Positions 1-8,401 of a stretch of DNA of 16,212 bases are shown here, in pieces (positions within the stretch are counted from its first letter, which is position 1; each line of letters begins with the position of its first letter). Made by a program: the position numbers and the translations under genes. Origin of the DNA: Flavobacterium sp. (GTDB taxonomy: Bacteria > Bacteroidota > Bacteroidia > Flavobacteriales > Flavobacteriaceae). The notes below the pieces were generated by a model that was not told the origin of the DNA, did no database searches, and saw only the letters and a program-made list of their open reading frames with translations. The stretch lies in the NCBI GenBank assembly GCA_004296145.1, contig SEBM01000026.1:1-16212 (forward strand), read 5' to 3'.

Positions 1-290
1 GTGATATATCTTATGCCTTCTTTATTAACTGGTTTGGAAACATAATAACCTTTTTGAATTACTCTATCCGAGTTCCTATAAGTATTAGTGCCATCTTCAT
101 AATCTATACTGGGATATATTTGCAAATATTCATTTCCTTTGTATTTACCATCAGATTCACCTTTTTCTTTTATTGCCAAAATTGCAATGTGGTCAATATA
201 CTTATGTGTATCTCCAAAACCTAGTTCCCAATTGCACCAATATGATTCAATTGCTTTTTCAGTAGCTATTAGAACAAATTTGCTACAGTG
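1..290 (-). other. C-terminal half of a TIR domain fused behind the LytTR region
   Basis: This segment encodes residues about 219-314 of the chimeric frame. Visible TIR-like elements are the strand FVLIATEKAI, the motif ESYWCNWELGFGD with the putative catalytic E240, a hydrophobic strand HIAILAIK, and the block YKGNEYLQIYP followed by DGT and GYYV. These match the back half of TIR proteins common in Bacteroidota. The front half (first strand, helix A and BB loop) is missing. From family knowledge, the domain would be expected to end a few residues beyond the window. NADase activity is unlikely without the N-terminal strands. Confidence 0.7.
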
Positions 291-944
291 CTTTATTACT
301 TCTTTTATAATATTTCGACTAACGATATATTGTCGGTTTACTTTAAAAAACAAAACCTGATCAAGATTGTTTATAATATCGGTAAGTGTGTTGTTGTATA
401 AATGACTGTTTCCGGAATTGGTATGTATAAAAAGATGTTTGCCGGAAGCCACAAAATAGGTAATATGACTTTCGTTTATAGAAATAAGTTTATAACCGTG
501 GTTGACCAAAAAGTGACGTTGGACTTTACTTGTTTCAGGATTTTCCAAAGCGACAAGTGATTGTATTGTAGTATCGCTGTTAAAAGTATGTTTTATGTTT
601 TTGAATTTGGTAAGGGCATCAAATAGTTCCTGTTCTTCAAAAGGCTTTAATAAATAATCTATTGTAAAGTGTTTAAAAACAGAAATTGCATAAGAATCAT
701 AAGCGGTGACAAATATGACAGGGCAGGAGATAGTAGCCTTTTCAAAAATTTCGAGACTTTTTCCGTCACCAAGGTGAATATCCATAAAAGCAAGATCCAC
801 AGTATTTTCGGTAAAGAAAACAACAGCTTCTTTTACTGATTTTAAAACTGTGACTTCTGATACTGATGCAATGCTTTGTTGTTCTAAAATAGATTTTAGA
901 TAATCTGAAGCAAGATATTCGTCTTCAACAATGGCGATTTTCAT
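1..944 (-). CDS. LytTR-family response regulator running in frame into a TIR-domain tail (chimeric, 3' partial)
   Basis: The frame opens with ATG at 944 and stays open to the window edge (314 codons, no stop). Residues 1-118 are a receiver domain: acidic pocket E7/D8, phospho-acceptor D55 in FMDIHL, T80, and K100 in LLKPF. Residues about 143-217 are most of a LytTR DNA-binding domain (HFLVNHGYKLISI, VASGKHLFIHT, FFKVNRQYIVSRNIIKEV). LytTR domains normally run about 100 residues, so roughly the last 25 are missing. From about residue 218 the protein instead resembles the second half of a bacterial TIR domain: SKFVLIATEKAIESYWCNWE, then LGFGDTHKY, YKGNEYLQIYP and GYYVSKP. E240 sits where the catalytic glutamate of NAD-cleaving TIR domains lies. 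The first TIR strands are absent, so neither half is a complete domain. The receiver plus LytTR part is a plausible partner of the LytS-type kinase at 8389-10002, with the protease/SusCD genes between them. The join may be a real deletion fusion or an assembly misjoin. The domain calls are firm; the function of the chimera is unknown. Confidence 0.85.
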   Translation of the reverse strand, partial: MKIAIVEDEYLASDYLKSILEQQSIASVSEVTVLKSVKEAVVFFTENTVDLAFMDIHLGDGKSLEIFEKATISCPVIFVTAYDSYAISVFKHFTIDYLLKPFEEQELFDALTKFKNIKHTFNSDTTIQSLVALENPETSKVQRHFLVNHGYKLISINESHITYFVASGKHLFIHTNSGNSHLYNNTLTDIINNLDQVLFFKVNRQYIVSRNIIKEVIKHCSKFVLIATEKAIESYWCNWELGFGDTHKYIDHIAILAIKEKGESDGKYKGNEYLQIYPSIDYEDGTNTYRNSDRVIQKGYYVSKPVNKEGIRYI

Positions 945-968
945 TCTTTTGCAAATAAAATTAATAAA

Positions 969-986
969 GCTTCTAAAAGCTGAAGC
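969..986 (-). terminator. Weak hairpin between the SusD gene and the LytTR regulator
   Basis: On the minus strand, GCTTC and GAAGC arms (982-986 and 969-973) flank an 8-nt loop and are followed by a T-rich stretch. This could attenuate transcription leaving the protease/SusCD operon before the regulator. The stem is only 5-6 bp, so the call is weak. The rest of the 75-bp gap shows no recognisable promoter. Confidence 0.25.
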
Positions 987-1019
987 CTCTTTTAATTCTT
1001 TTTAAAAAAACAATAGGTA

Positions 1020-2339
1020 TTATAGATTGGGATTGTTTAATCTCGCGTTTGCCGGGAAAATAATGGTATAACGCGGATCGTTTTGCATCAATGTGTAATC
1101 GTCACCGTCAAATGTGTGAATGATTTGTTTTTGAGAAGTTCTTCTCAAATCAAACCAACGCTGCCCTTCAACAGCAAACTCACGGTGTCTTTCTTCTAAA
1201 ATGAAGTTTGTTAAATCAGCTGCATTCATTGCATTTACATCACTTTCAAGTTGAGTAAATCCAGCTGCTGTGTATCTGTTTTTAGCGAAATCTAAAACTG
1301 TTGCTTTAGCATCAGCTACATTATTCAGTTTTAATGAAGTTTCAGCTTTTGTTAAATACAGCTCAGAAGTTCTGAATGTACATTTTTGCTCATCATTTCC
1401 TCCTTTTTGAATTCTAAAACGGCTTCCACTTGCTAAAAAGTAAAGTGGGAAACGTAAATCAGTTGTTTTGTTATAAGCTGCAATTAAATCCGGAGAAGCG
1501 TATGATGCTCCTTTTAATCCGTTAATATATGCTAGTTCAAGAGCTAAAATTGATTCTTTCGAATCGTATCTTGTAGCAAAAACAGGAGTTGCTTTTAAAT
1601 CAACTAAATTACTGTTGATTGCTAGAGCTTTGTTTGCAGCGTCTAAAGATTTTTGCCATTGTTGTTGGTATAAGTAAACACGACTTTCTAAAGTATATAC
1701 TGCAGTTTTAGAAAAACGGTAGTTAATACCTTTAGTTTGAGAATCAAGATTTACGTAGTTTTTAGCTTCGTTAACATCAGAAATGATTTGATTGTAAATT
1801 ACATCAACACTTTGAGGTACAAAAACTTGTTCTAAATCAATCTCTAATGCCAATGGAACTCCTTTATCTGTACCAGCTGTTGCAGCATTATATGGTTTAC
1901 CAAAAAGGTTAATCAAATCAAAGTAAGCCATTGCTCTCAATGCGTAAGCTTCTCCAATTAATTGATTTCTTTCAGGAGATTCTGCTAATTTACCTTTAGC
2001 TTCATTAATTATTACGTTTGTGTAAAAAATAACAGTGTACAAATCCTGGTATGGAAAAGTAATTGTCATAAGATCCGGGTTCGTATCTTTCCAGGTGTAG
2101 ATATCTCTGTAAACATTAACCTCGTCATTTAATTCATTCATTGTTAATTCGTCTGTACGAACTGCTGTCAATGATTTGTGCTCTGGATACACTACGTAAC
2201 CTTGTGTTAAAACTGCACGATATTGCTCTAATGTTTGCGGAATAACTCGCCCAACCGGAGTAATGTCCAGATAATCGTCACAGCTGCTTACTGCAATAGC
2301 GGCAACAAAAAGTAATATATATTTTGAGAATTTTTTCAT
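1020..2339 (-). CDS. RagB/SusD-family surface lipoprotein
   Basis: This is the substrate-capturing lid lipoprotein of an outer-membrane SusCD-type importer. The N-terminus is a lipoprotein signal: a hydrophobic stretch at residues 8-17, then SSC with the lipidated cysteine at C20. DDYLDITP follows, which is typical of mature SusD proteins. The middle is helical (ALRAMAYFDLINLFGKPYN, TAVYTLESRVYLYQQQWQKSLDAANKAL), as in the SusD TPR-like scaffold. The C-terminal block EERHREFAVEGQRWFDLRR is a hallmark of the family. At 439 residues it is on the short side. The ATG lies 11 bp after the stop of the SusC gene, so the two are surely co-transcribed. The metalloprotease upstream points to peptide rather than glycan substrates, as in the RagAB oligopeptide importer, but that is inference. 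Confidence 0.95.
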   Translation of the reverse strand: MKKFSKYILLFVAAIAVSSCDDYLDITPVGRVIPQTLEQYRAVLTQGYVVYPEHKSLTAVRTDELTMNELNDEVNVYRDIYTWKDTNPDLMTITFPYQDLYTVIFYTNVIINEAKGKLAESPERNQLIGEAYALRAMAYFDLINLFGKPYNAATAGTDKGVPLALEIDLEQVFVPQSVDVIYNQIISDVNEAKNYVNLDSQTKGINYRFSKTAVYTLESRVYLYQQQWQKSLDAANKALAINSNLVDLKATPVFATRYDSKESILALELAYINGLKGASYASPDLIAAYNKTTDLRFPLYFLASGSRFRIQKGGNDEQKCTFRTSELYLTKAETSLKLNNVADAKATVLDFAKNRYTAAGFTQLESDVNAMNAADLTNFILEERHREFAVEGQRWFDLRRTSQKQIIHTFDGDDYTLMQNDPRYTIIFPANARLNNPNL

Positions 2340-2350
2340 CTTTAATTTTA

Positions 2351-5300
2351 TTAGAAAGTTACATTACATCCTAAAGTAAATGACTTAGGAACTGGTTGTG
2401 CATAAATGTTTCCGAAAGTTTCAGGGTCAAAGTAACCTTTATAATCAGAACTAATTACGAATAAGTTTCTTGCCTCAACATTCAATCTAATGCTTTGAAT
2501 GTTAATTTGATCTGTAAACGCTTTAGGAACTGTATAACCTAAACGTACACTGCTTAATCTCATATAGCTCATTTCGCTAACCCATGTATCTAAATAATTC
2601 ATAGTTGGAATCTGATTTGCTCCAGAGTACCATAGATACGCCATATAAGAATCTCCAGTTCCGGAATCCTGACCATTAACTCCAGGTAAGTTAGAAGATG
2701 TGTTTGTTGGTGACCATGCATTCAAAATATCTCTACTATAGTTTTGTCCTCTGTCAACCTGAGTTCCATTATAAGGAGGGTTTCTAACTACAGTTTGTTT
2801 AATGTTGAATGAAGCAGCAATTGCAAGATCAAAATTACTTACTTTGAATGTATTTGTGATACCACCAGTAAATTTAGGGTCTCTGTCTCCTAAATAAACA
2901 AATAAGTCTCTGAATTCTGCCGGAGTTAATTTCGATTGAGTCAATAACCCAGGGAAGAAATCAGCATAAGGGTCATATAAACCAAAGAAAGTTTGAGAAT
3001 TTACAGTTTCACCTTTTTTGTTTACAAATAATGGGTATCCGTTTTCGTCAATTCCATTTGTTTTAAATCCGAATACAGCGTTTACTGCATAACCTTCCTG
3101 ATTTGGCAGAGAGCTATTGTCTCTTACTTGTAAACGGTCGATATTACTTTTGTTGTGAGAAAAGTTAATACTTGTATTCCATTTAAAGTTTGGACGGTCA
3201 ATGTTTTTTGTAGACAAAGTAATCTCGTAACCTTTGTTAGATACTTGTGCCCAGTTCATTGTACTATATTCAAAACCATTTTCTAATGGAAGCGCTTTTG
3301 TACCAATTAAGTCAGTACTTTTTCTTCCGTATACATCTGTAACAATGCTAATGCGGTTGTTAAATAATCCGATGTCAGCTCCAACGTTGACATTTTCTGT
3401 TTTTTCCCAACGTAATTTATCGTTTGGTGGAGTTTCAATATTAATTGTTGGTTCTGTCTGACCAGGAAGGATAATAGCTGTACCGTTTCTACCTACTACA
3501 AAAGGAGAGGTACCTTTGTCGATATTACCTTGTAAACCGTAAGAAGCACGAAGTCTTAAGTTAGATAATGTTAAGTTATCTTTTAAGAAATCTTCTTCTG
3601 AAACTGCCCATGAAGCAGATGTTGACCAAAGTGGTAAATATTTGTATTTTGGATCTACACCAAATAAATCTGATCCATCGTATCTAACACTTCCAAATAC
3701 ACTGTACTTTCTGTCATATGTATATGAAGCAGTAGCAAAGAACGAAGCAAAAGCATTTTCTGTATCTGATTTTGCGTATGTTCTGTAAGTTGCTTCAGTA
3801 GCATCTGCAGGATTAGGGAAAATAATTTGTTGTGTAGTTAAATTATTTTTGTCATAACCAAAACCTTTTGTTGAAACAGTTGTGTTGTAGTTTCTTCTTA
3901 ACTCATTACCAACCATTGCTTCAATTTCATGTTTTTCTCCAAGTGTTTTGTTATAGTGAACCATTGTTTTTAGGTTGTACTGGAAGAAATCATTGTTTGA
4001 GTTTTGGATAATACCTCCTTCTGGTAGGAAATATTTGTAATCTCCATTAGAAAAATAACGTGATTTTTCTTTTTGGTTTCTTGTATAATAAGTGTCTTTA
4101 TCAGCAAATTTTTCACCAGATGTATTTTCTAATTGTAAACCTAACTGTGAAGTAACTCTTAAGTCTTTAGTAAATTTATATTCAGCATCTAATAAAGCTT
4201 TTATAGATCTTGTTTTTAAATCATTAGATGTATTAGCTCTTTCTTCCAAGAAGTTGAAAGGTACATAACGATCTGAGAAACCAATAATATCTTGATCATA
4301 TTTATAACTTCCGTCAGCATTGTATGGAGTTAAATATGGGTTTACGTTTCTGGAATAGTTTGCAGGGTTTGTAAACAAACCTGTATCTGTAAGGTAAGAA
4401 GTAGCAGTGCTTTCTGCACCAAAGATTCCAACACCAACTTTAAATTTATCAGTGATTTCGTAGTTGTTTTTCAACGTTAAGTTGTAACGTTTGAAACCAG
4501 TTCCGATAGTTGTACCTTTTTCATCATAGTAACCTAAAGAGAAATAGTAATCAGATTTCTCTCCACCACCAGATAAACTCAAACCGTGCTGCGTGTTGAT
4601 AGCAGTTTGGTATAATAAGTTACCCCAGTTTGTGTTGTTACCTCTTAAATCATTGATAGATTGTTGTGTAGCAGGGCTCAAAGAAGAGAATCCACCGGCT
4701 CTGTATGCCGCTAATTCATTCGATCCGTTAAGGATACGGGCAATATCACCACCGGTGTCTCTGTATGTTAAATCTGAACGACTTGCCAAACCAAGTTCAA
4801 AATCAACTTTCTCGTTAGAGTTCATTAAGTTTAATTTAGAAAACTCAGGTCTTTGTGTGATAAAGGTATTTGTATTAAAACTTACTACCATTTTACCAGC
4901 TCTACCTTTTTTTGTAGTTACCACAATTACACCATTTGCAGCACGAGCACCGTAAATAGCTGTTGCAGCAGCATCTTTCAAAATTGTAATATCTTTAATA
5001 TCATCAGGGTTTAAACCTGCAATAGAGTAATTGCTCAAGACATCGATATTATCTTTATCGTAGTTTTTTGGAACCTCATTGCTCTCTAATGGTAAACCAT
5101 CAAGTACCCATAAAGGATCTTGTGTACCACTAAGAGAAGCAGTACCCCTGATTCTGATTTTTGCAGGTGCACCAGGCGCTCCGGATGGAGTACTAACAGC
5201 AACCCCCGCAATTTGTCCTACCAATAATTGGTCAATACTAGAAACCCCTGTTTGCTGGATGGCAGCCATATCAATTTTGGTAACCGCAGCAGTAAGTTTT

Positions 5301-5689
5301 CTTTTCTCAATTTTTTGGTAACCAGTTACAACAACCTCCTGAAGTTTTGCAGTTTCAGATTTTAAGTTAATTGTATAGTTTTTCTGAGCATCCAATTCAA
5401 GAGTATACGATTTGTATCCCATAAAAGTAACTCTCAAAGAAGTAATGTTTTTTCCAATTTTCAATGTAAATTTTCCATCAAAATCAGTAGTCGTTCCGAT
5501 TCCTTCACTTTGGATAATTCCGGCATACGAAGTTTTATTCGAAATAGAATTGTTCTCAACGAAGATCGATGCACCGGGAATTGGTGACAAATCTGCTTCG
5601 TCTTGAATGATTCCCGTAATGGTTCGGGTTTCCTGCGAGTATCCTGCAATGGCCAGGAGAAGCAGTAAGGCATGTAAAATTTTTCTCAT
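2351..5689 (-). CDS. SusC/RagA-family TonB-linked outer-membrane transporter
   Basis: This is a 1112-residue TonB-dependent transporter forming the outer-membrane barrel that works with the SusD lipoprotein encoded just downstream. A Sec signal peptide (residues 1-18, ending GYS) is followed by a carboxypeptidase-regulatory-like beta domain (about 21-110). EVVVTGYQ (118-125) is the usual SusC linker. The plug follows at about 130-262, with SIDQLLVGQIAGVAV, IRIRGTASLSG, PLWVLDGLPL and LKDAAATAIYGARAANGVIV. The remainder is a barrel rich in alternating Tyr/Asn strands and ends in phenylalanine, as outer-membrane proteins do. The first domain carries an extra loop (about residues 50-66) before the common TDFDGKF turn. 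The ATG is 18 bp after the protease stop. There is no N-terminal signalling extension for a FecI/FecR pair and no such genes nearby, so regulation probably comes from the neighbouring two-component genes. The substrate is not evident from sequence. Confidence 0.96.
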   Translation of the reverse strand: MRKILHALLLLLAIAGYSQETRTITGIIQDEADLSPIPGASIFVENNSISNKTSYAGIIQSEGIGTTTDFDGKFTLKIGKNITSLRVTFMGYKSYTLELDAQKNYTINLKSETAKLQEVVVTGYQKIEKRKLTAAVTKIDMAAIQQTGVSSIDQLLVGQIAGVAVSTPSGAPGAPAKIRIRGTASLSGTQDPLWVLDGLPLESNEVPKNYDKDNIDVLSNYSIAGLNPDDIKDITILKDAAATAIYGARAANGVIVVTTKKGRAGKMVVSFNTNTFITQRPEFSKLNLMNSNEKVDFELGLASRSDLTYRDTGGDIARILNGSNELAAYRAGGFSSLSPATQQSINDLRGNNTNWGNLLYQTAINTQHGLSLSGGGEKSDYYFSLGYYDEKGTTIGTGFKRYNLTLKNNYEITDKFKVGVGIFGAESTATSYLTDTGLFTNPANYSRNVNPYLTPYNADGSYKYDQDIIGFSDRYVPFNFLEERANTSNDLKTRSIKALLDAEYKFTKDLRVTSQLGLQLENTSGEKFADKDTYYTRNQKEKSRYFSNGDYKYFLPEGGIIQNSNNDFFQYNLKTMVHYNKTLGEKHEIEAMVGNELRRNYNTTVSTKGFGYDKNNLTTQQIIFPNPADATEATYRTYAKSDTENAFASFFATASYTYDRKYSVFGSVRYDGSDLFGVDPKYKYLPLWSTSASWAVSEEDFLKDNLTLSNLRLRASYGLQGNIDKGTSPFVVGRNGTAIILPGQTEPTINIETPPNDKLRWEKTENVNVGADIGLFNNRISIVTDVYGRKSTDLIGTKALPLENGFEYSTMNWAQVSNKGYEITLSTKNIDRPNFKWNTSINFSHNKSNIDRLQVRDNSSLPNQEGYAVNAVFGFKTNGIDENGYPLFVNKKGETVNSQTFFGLYDPYADFFPGLLTQSKLTPAEFRDLFVYLGDRDPKFTGGITNTFKVSNFDLAIAASFNIKQTVVRNPPYNGTQVDRGQNYSRDILNAWSPTNTSSNLPGVNGQDSGTGDSYMAYLWYSGANQIPTMNYLDTWVSEMSYMRLSSVRLGYTVPKAFTDQINIQSIRLNVEARNLFVISSDYKGYFDPETFGNIYAQPVPKSFTLGCNVTF

Positions 5690-5707
5690 GTTTTGGGTTG
5701 TTGTTTA

Positions 5708-8302
5708 TTAAAAGGTTGTGTTATTTAATGCTTTCTCGATTCTTTTTATCAAATCGTTATAATGATTTCTGGTCGATAAATCGCCGGTATTCTTCTTTGT
5801 TTTTAATAACTGAAGTACTTTTGCAAGCTCTCCTTTCTTATCAGAAGACACTTCTGTAACTCTTTTTATTAATGAATTATTGATGTGTCTTAACATTTCT
5901 CCATCATTAACATAATTGCATAATTGCGGCATGCTCAATGTTTGTTGTATTTTAATATCTGTTTTTTCAAATATTTTATTTGTCGAAACAATCAGAACGT
6001 CTACATAATTCTTTTGCGTCATACGTTCCAGAATAGACAATGATTTGTTTAAAATTGTCGGAGCAAAAACATGTTGATGTACTTTACTAAATAATTCATT
6101 TACGGTAAATACTTTTTCTTTGGTTTCGTTTCGCTGATATAATTCATTTTCAGTAATTCTTAATAAACGCTCATCATTGAATAAATCATACAAAACCCCG
6201 TATTGCATTTGTCTTGATAAAGTATATGGTGTATACTCGTAAGGTCCAAAAGGCGAATCTTTTAGCGGATTCGTTTTTTCTAAAATCGGATTAAAAAACA
6301 ACCATTGCGGAAGCGTAAGAACATTTTTAATCAAATAATCTGTAGCTCTTTTTTGCATTAAAGCAGGAACCGGAATGTAGCTTTGTTTGTTATCTCCGTG
6401 AACAGTCGCATTCAGGTAAACTCCTCCAATATTGTTTAATACATGATAATTGTATAAGTCCCACTGACCGATAGTCCCGAAATATAATTTTGCAGTTGCA
6501 TAATAAGTCTCATCTTTATCGTATGACCAGTCAAGAATATTATTTACTACACGTTTTAGGTTTTTCAAACCATATTCACTTGCTTTAACAGCATCGTTTC
6601 CTAAATCTTCAGACTGAGAGCGTGGGTCAATCACATTACTACCGCTCTGTTGTTCTCCATAAAAATAAAGCGGATCATTTTGATGAGAAGTAATTAGAGT
6701 GTTTAATTTTAATTTCTCATTATCATTATTGTCGTACCATCTGTATCCCCATTCGATAGCATATTTATCATATTCACCAATTTTGGGAGTAATAGCTGTA
6801 ACATTATCTTCTGGTTGTGCTACATAATTATAACGGGCATAATCCATGATCGAAGGAGCAGTTCCTCCCATTTTTGACGTAAATTCTTTAGAACGCAAAG
6901 ACTCAACATCATAAGCAAAAGAAGCACCCATATTATGTTTCAGACCAAAAGTGTGACCAACTTCGTGAGACGATACAAATCGAATCGCTTCTCCCATATG
7001 TTCGTCGCTAAAAATATTACCTCTGGATTTAGGATCAATTGCCCCGGTTTGTATACGCATCCAGCTTTGTAAATACGTCATTACATTATGCCACCAGATA
7101 ATATCAGATTCGATAATTTCACCACTCCTTGGGTCAACAACCGATGGGCCCATCGCATTTGCAGTTTGCGAAGCAGCATAAGTAATAACAGAATAACGTA
7201 CATCGTCAATATCAAAATCCAAATCTGCCTCTGTTGGTTCTTTGGCAATAATCGCGTTTTTAAAACCGGCTTTCTCAAAAGCAACCTGCCAGTCGTTTAC
7301 ACCATCAATAATATATTTTCTCCATTGTTTTGGAGTAGAAGGATCGATATAATAAACAATTTGTTTTTTTGGTTCGACCAATTCTCCTTTTAAATATCTT
7401 TCTTCATCTTCCTTTTTTGGTTCTAATCTCCAACGGGTAATCAGTTCTTTTTGAAGCAAAGCTTGTTGTGAATCGCTAAAGTACCAGTGTCGTTCTGTAA
7501 AGTAACCAATACGTTTATCAGAGAAACGAGGTTTCATAGCAACTTTATCCAACAAGACAATATTACTCGTCACGCCCAGAGTTACTGACAATGCAGGTCC
7601 GCCTTCGACAACAGAAGTTGTCAACTGTGATTTTACAACTACATTTTTAGGAAAAGCTTTAAAACTTTCTATATATGACAATTCTGATTTTGGAGAAGAA
7701 GCTGAAAAACCTATGTTGTTCCAGATATCATTGAAACTTTTTTGTTTACCGTCAAAAATCTTGTTTACTTTAATAACTATAGAAGTCGAATCATTATTTT
7801 TAGTTTCAATATCAAAAACTTCAATAATTGATTCAGAGAAATTATCTTTTACAGATGCCGTTATAGCATCATCTTTAGGAGAAGAAACTTGTGGGAGATA
7901 AGATTTTACCCAAACTTTCTTTGCAATTGTATCTTTAAAAAAACTGATTACTTTGTTTTCATAATTGATTCCTTTGTTTAATCCGAATTCGTTTACCTGA
8001 AAAGGAACCTTTGATATTTTGTTTACGACTAAAAACTCTCTGCCGAATAAACTGTCCTGAATTTCAAAATAAACATCTGTCTTAACCTGAATAATATTGA
8101 ACAGACCTTTTTTTATTGTTCCTTTTTTTACAAGGTCATTATATTTTTTTCCTTTTTTTGATGCAGCACTATCTTTTGCTATTTCAGTAGCATTTTCTTT
8201 TTTCTTATTCTTTTTTTGAGAATAACCAGAAATCGGGCCTAATAAAAATAAAACTAATATTGCGATTACTTTTATGTTATACAGGATTGCCTTTTCCCTC
8301 AT
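5708..8302 (-). CDS. Secreted zinc metalloprotease (DUF5117/DUF5118/Met-zincin type)
   Basis: The 864-residue protein begins with a Sec-type signal peptide (hydrophobic residues 12-25, likely cut near YSQ) without a lipobox cysteine, followed by a lysine-rich stretch (30-65). Residues about 55-300 correspond to the DUF5118 and DUF5117 regions found in this Bacteroidota family. The catalytic part carries HEVGHTFGLKH (446-456), which fits HExxHxxGxxH: H446, H450 and H456 bind zinc and E447 is the catalytic base. A Met-turn SIMDY lies at 484-488, so this is a metzincin-like protease. Family members are exported and act on extracytoplasmic proteins or peptides. Its stop is 18 bp before the SusC start, which suggests that peptides it releases may be imported by the SusCD pair (inference). 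The 86-bp gap upstream separates it from the sensor kinase gene. The ATG at 8302 is chosen because the signal peptide follows directly. Confidence 0.93.
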   Translation of the reverse strand: MREKAILYNIKVIAILVLFLLGPISGYSQKKNKKKENATEIAKDSAASKKGKKYNDLVKKGTIKKGLFNIIQVKTDVYFEIQDSLFGREFLVVNKISKVPFQVNEFGLNKGINYENKVISFFKDTIAKKVWVKSYLPQVSSPKDDAITASVKDNFSESIIEVFDIETKNNDSTSIVIKVNKIFDGKQKSFNDIWNNIGFSASSPKSELSYIESFKAFPKNVVVKSQLTTSVVEGGPALSVTLGVTSNIVLLDKVAMKPRFSDKRIGYFTERHWYFSDSQQALLQKELITRWRLEPKKEDEERYLKGELVEPKKQIVYYIDPSTPKQWRKYIIDGVNDWQVAFEKAGFKNAIIAKEPTEADLDFDIDDVRYSVITYAASQTANAMGPSVVDPRSGEIIESDIIWWHNVMTYLQSWMRIQTGAIDPKSRGNIFSDEHMGEAIRFVSSHEVGHTFGLKHNMGASFAYDVESLRSKEFTSKMGGTAPSIMDYARYNYVAQPEDNVTAITPKIGEYDKYAIEWGYRWYDNNDNEKLKLNTLITSHQNDPLYFYGEQQSGSNVIDPRSQSEDLGNDAVKASEYGLKNLKRVVNNILDWSYDKDETYYATAKLYFGTIGQWDLYNYHVLNNIGGVYLNATVHGDNKQSYIPVPALMQKRATDYLIKNVLTLPQWLFFNPILEKTNPLKDSPFGPYEYTPYTLSRQMQYGVLYDLFNDERLLRITENELYQRNETKEKVFTVNELFSKVHQHVFAPTILNKSLSILERMTQKNYVDVLIVSTNKIFEKTDIKIQQTLSMPQLCNYVNDGEMLRHINNSLIKRVTEVSSDKKGELAKVLQLLKTKKNTGDLSTRNHYNDLIKRIEKALNNTTF

Positions 8303-8369
8303 TGTCTTGTTAATTTTAGGTTAATTTTTGCTCGAAACTATTTGTTTTATGGGCAAAAAAAAAAGGAAA

Positions 8370-8401
8370 AGGAGTGAATGGCTTTTTTTTAGGAGTGAAT
8401 G
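8370..8401. repeat. Short direct repeat at the 3' end of the sensor kinase gene
   Basis: The 11-mer aggagtgaatg occurs at 8370-8380 and 8391-8401, separated by 10 bp. One copy encodes the last codons of the kinase gene and the other lies just past its stop. It looks like a small slippage duplication. No convincing promoter was recognised in this 86-bp gap before the protease gene. Confidence 0.5.

Noticed and set aside
139..360. 73-codon plus-strand reading frame opposite the TIR/LytTR join
   Set aside because: It lies fully antisense to a frame with clear domain motifs and has no recognisable family features or start context.
1..944. A complete TIR-based antiphage defence gene
   Set aside because: The TIR N-terminal half is missing and no other defence gene is visible, so no defence system can be claimed from this window.
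5461..5673. 70-codon minus-strand frame overlapping the SusC start
   Set aside because: It is out of frame within the SusC signal peptide and first domain, whose motifs are unambiguous.
8303..8388. A promoter for the protease gene (TAGTTTCG with an upstream TTTG)
   Set aside because: The -7 box has one mismatch, and the spacing to the upstream TTTG (13 bp) is far shorter than usual for Bacteroidota promoters.
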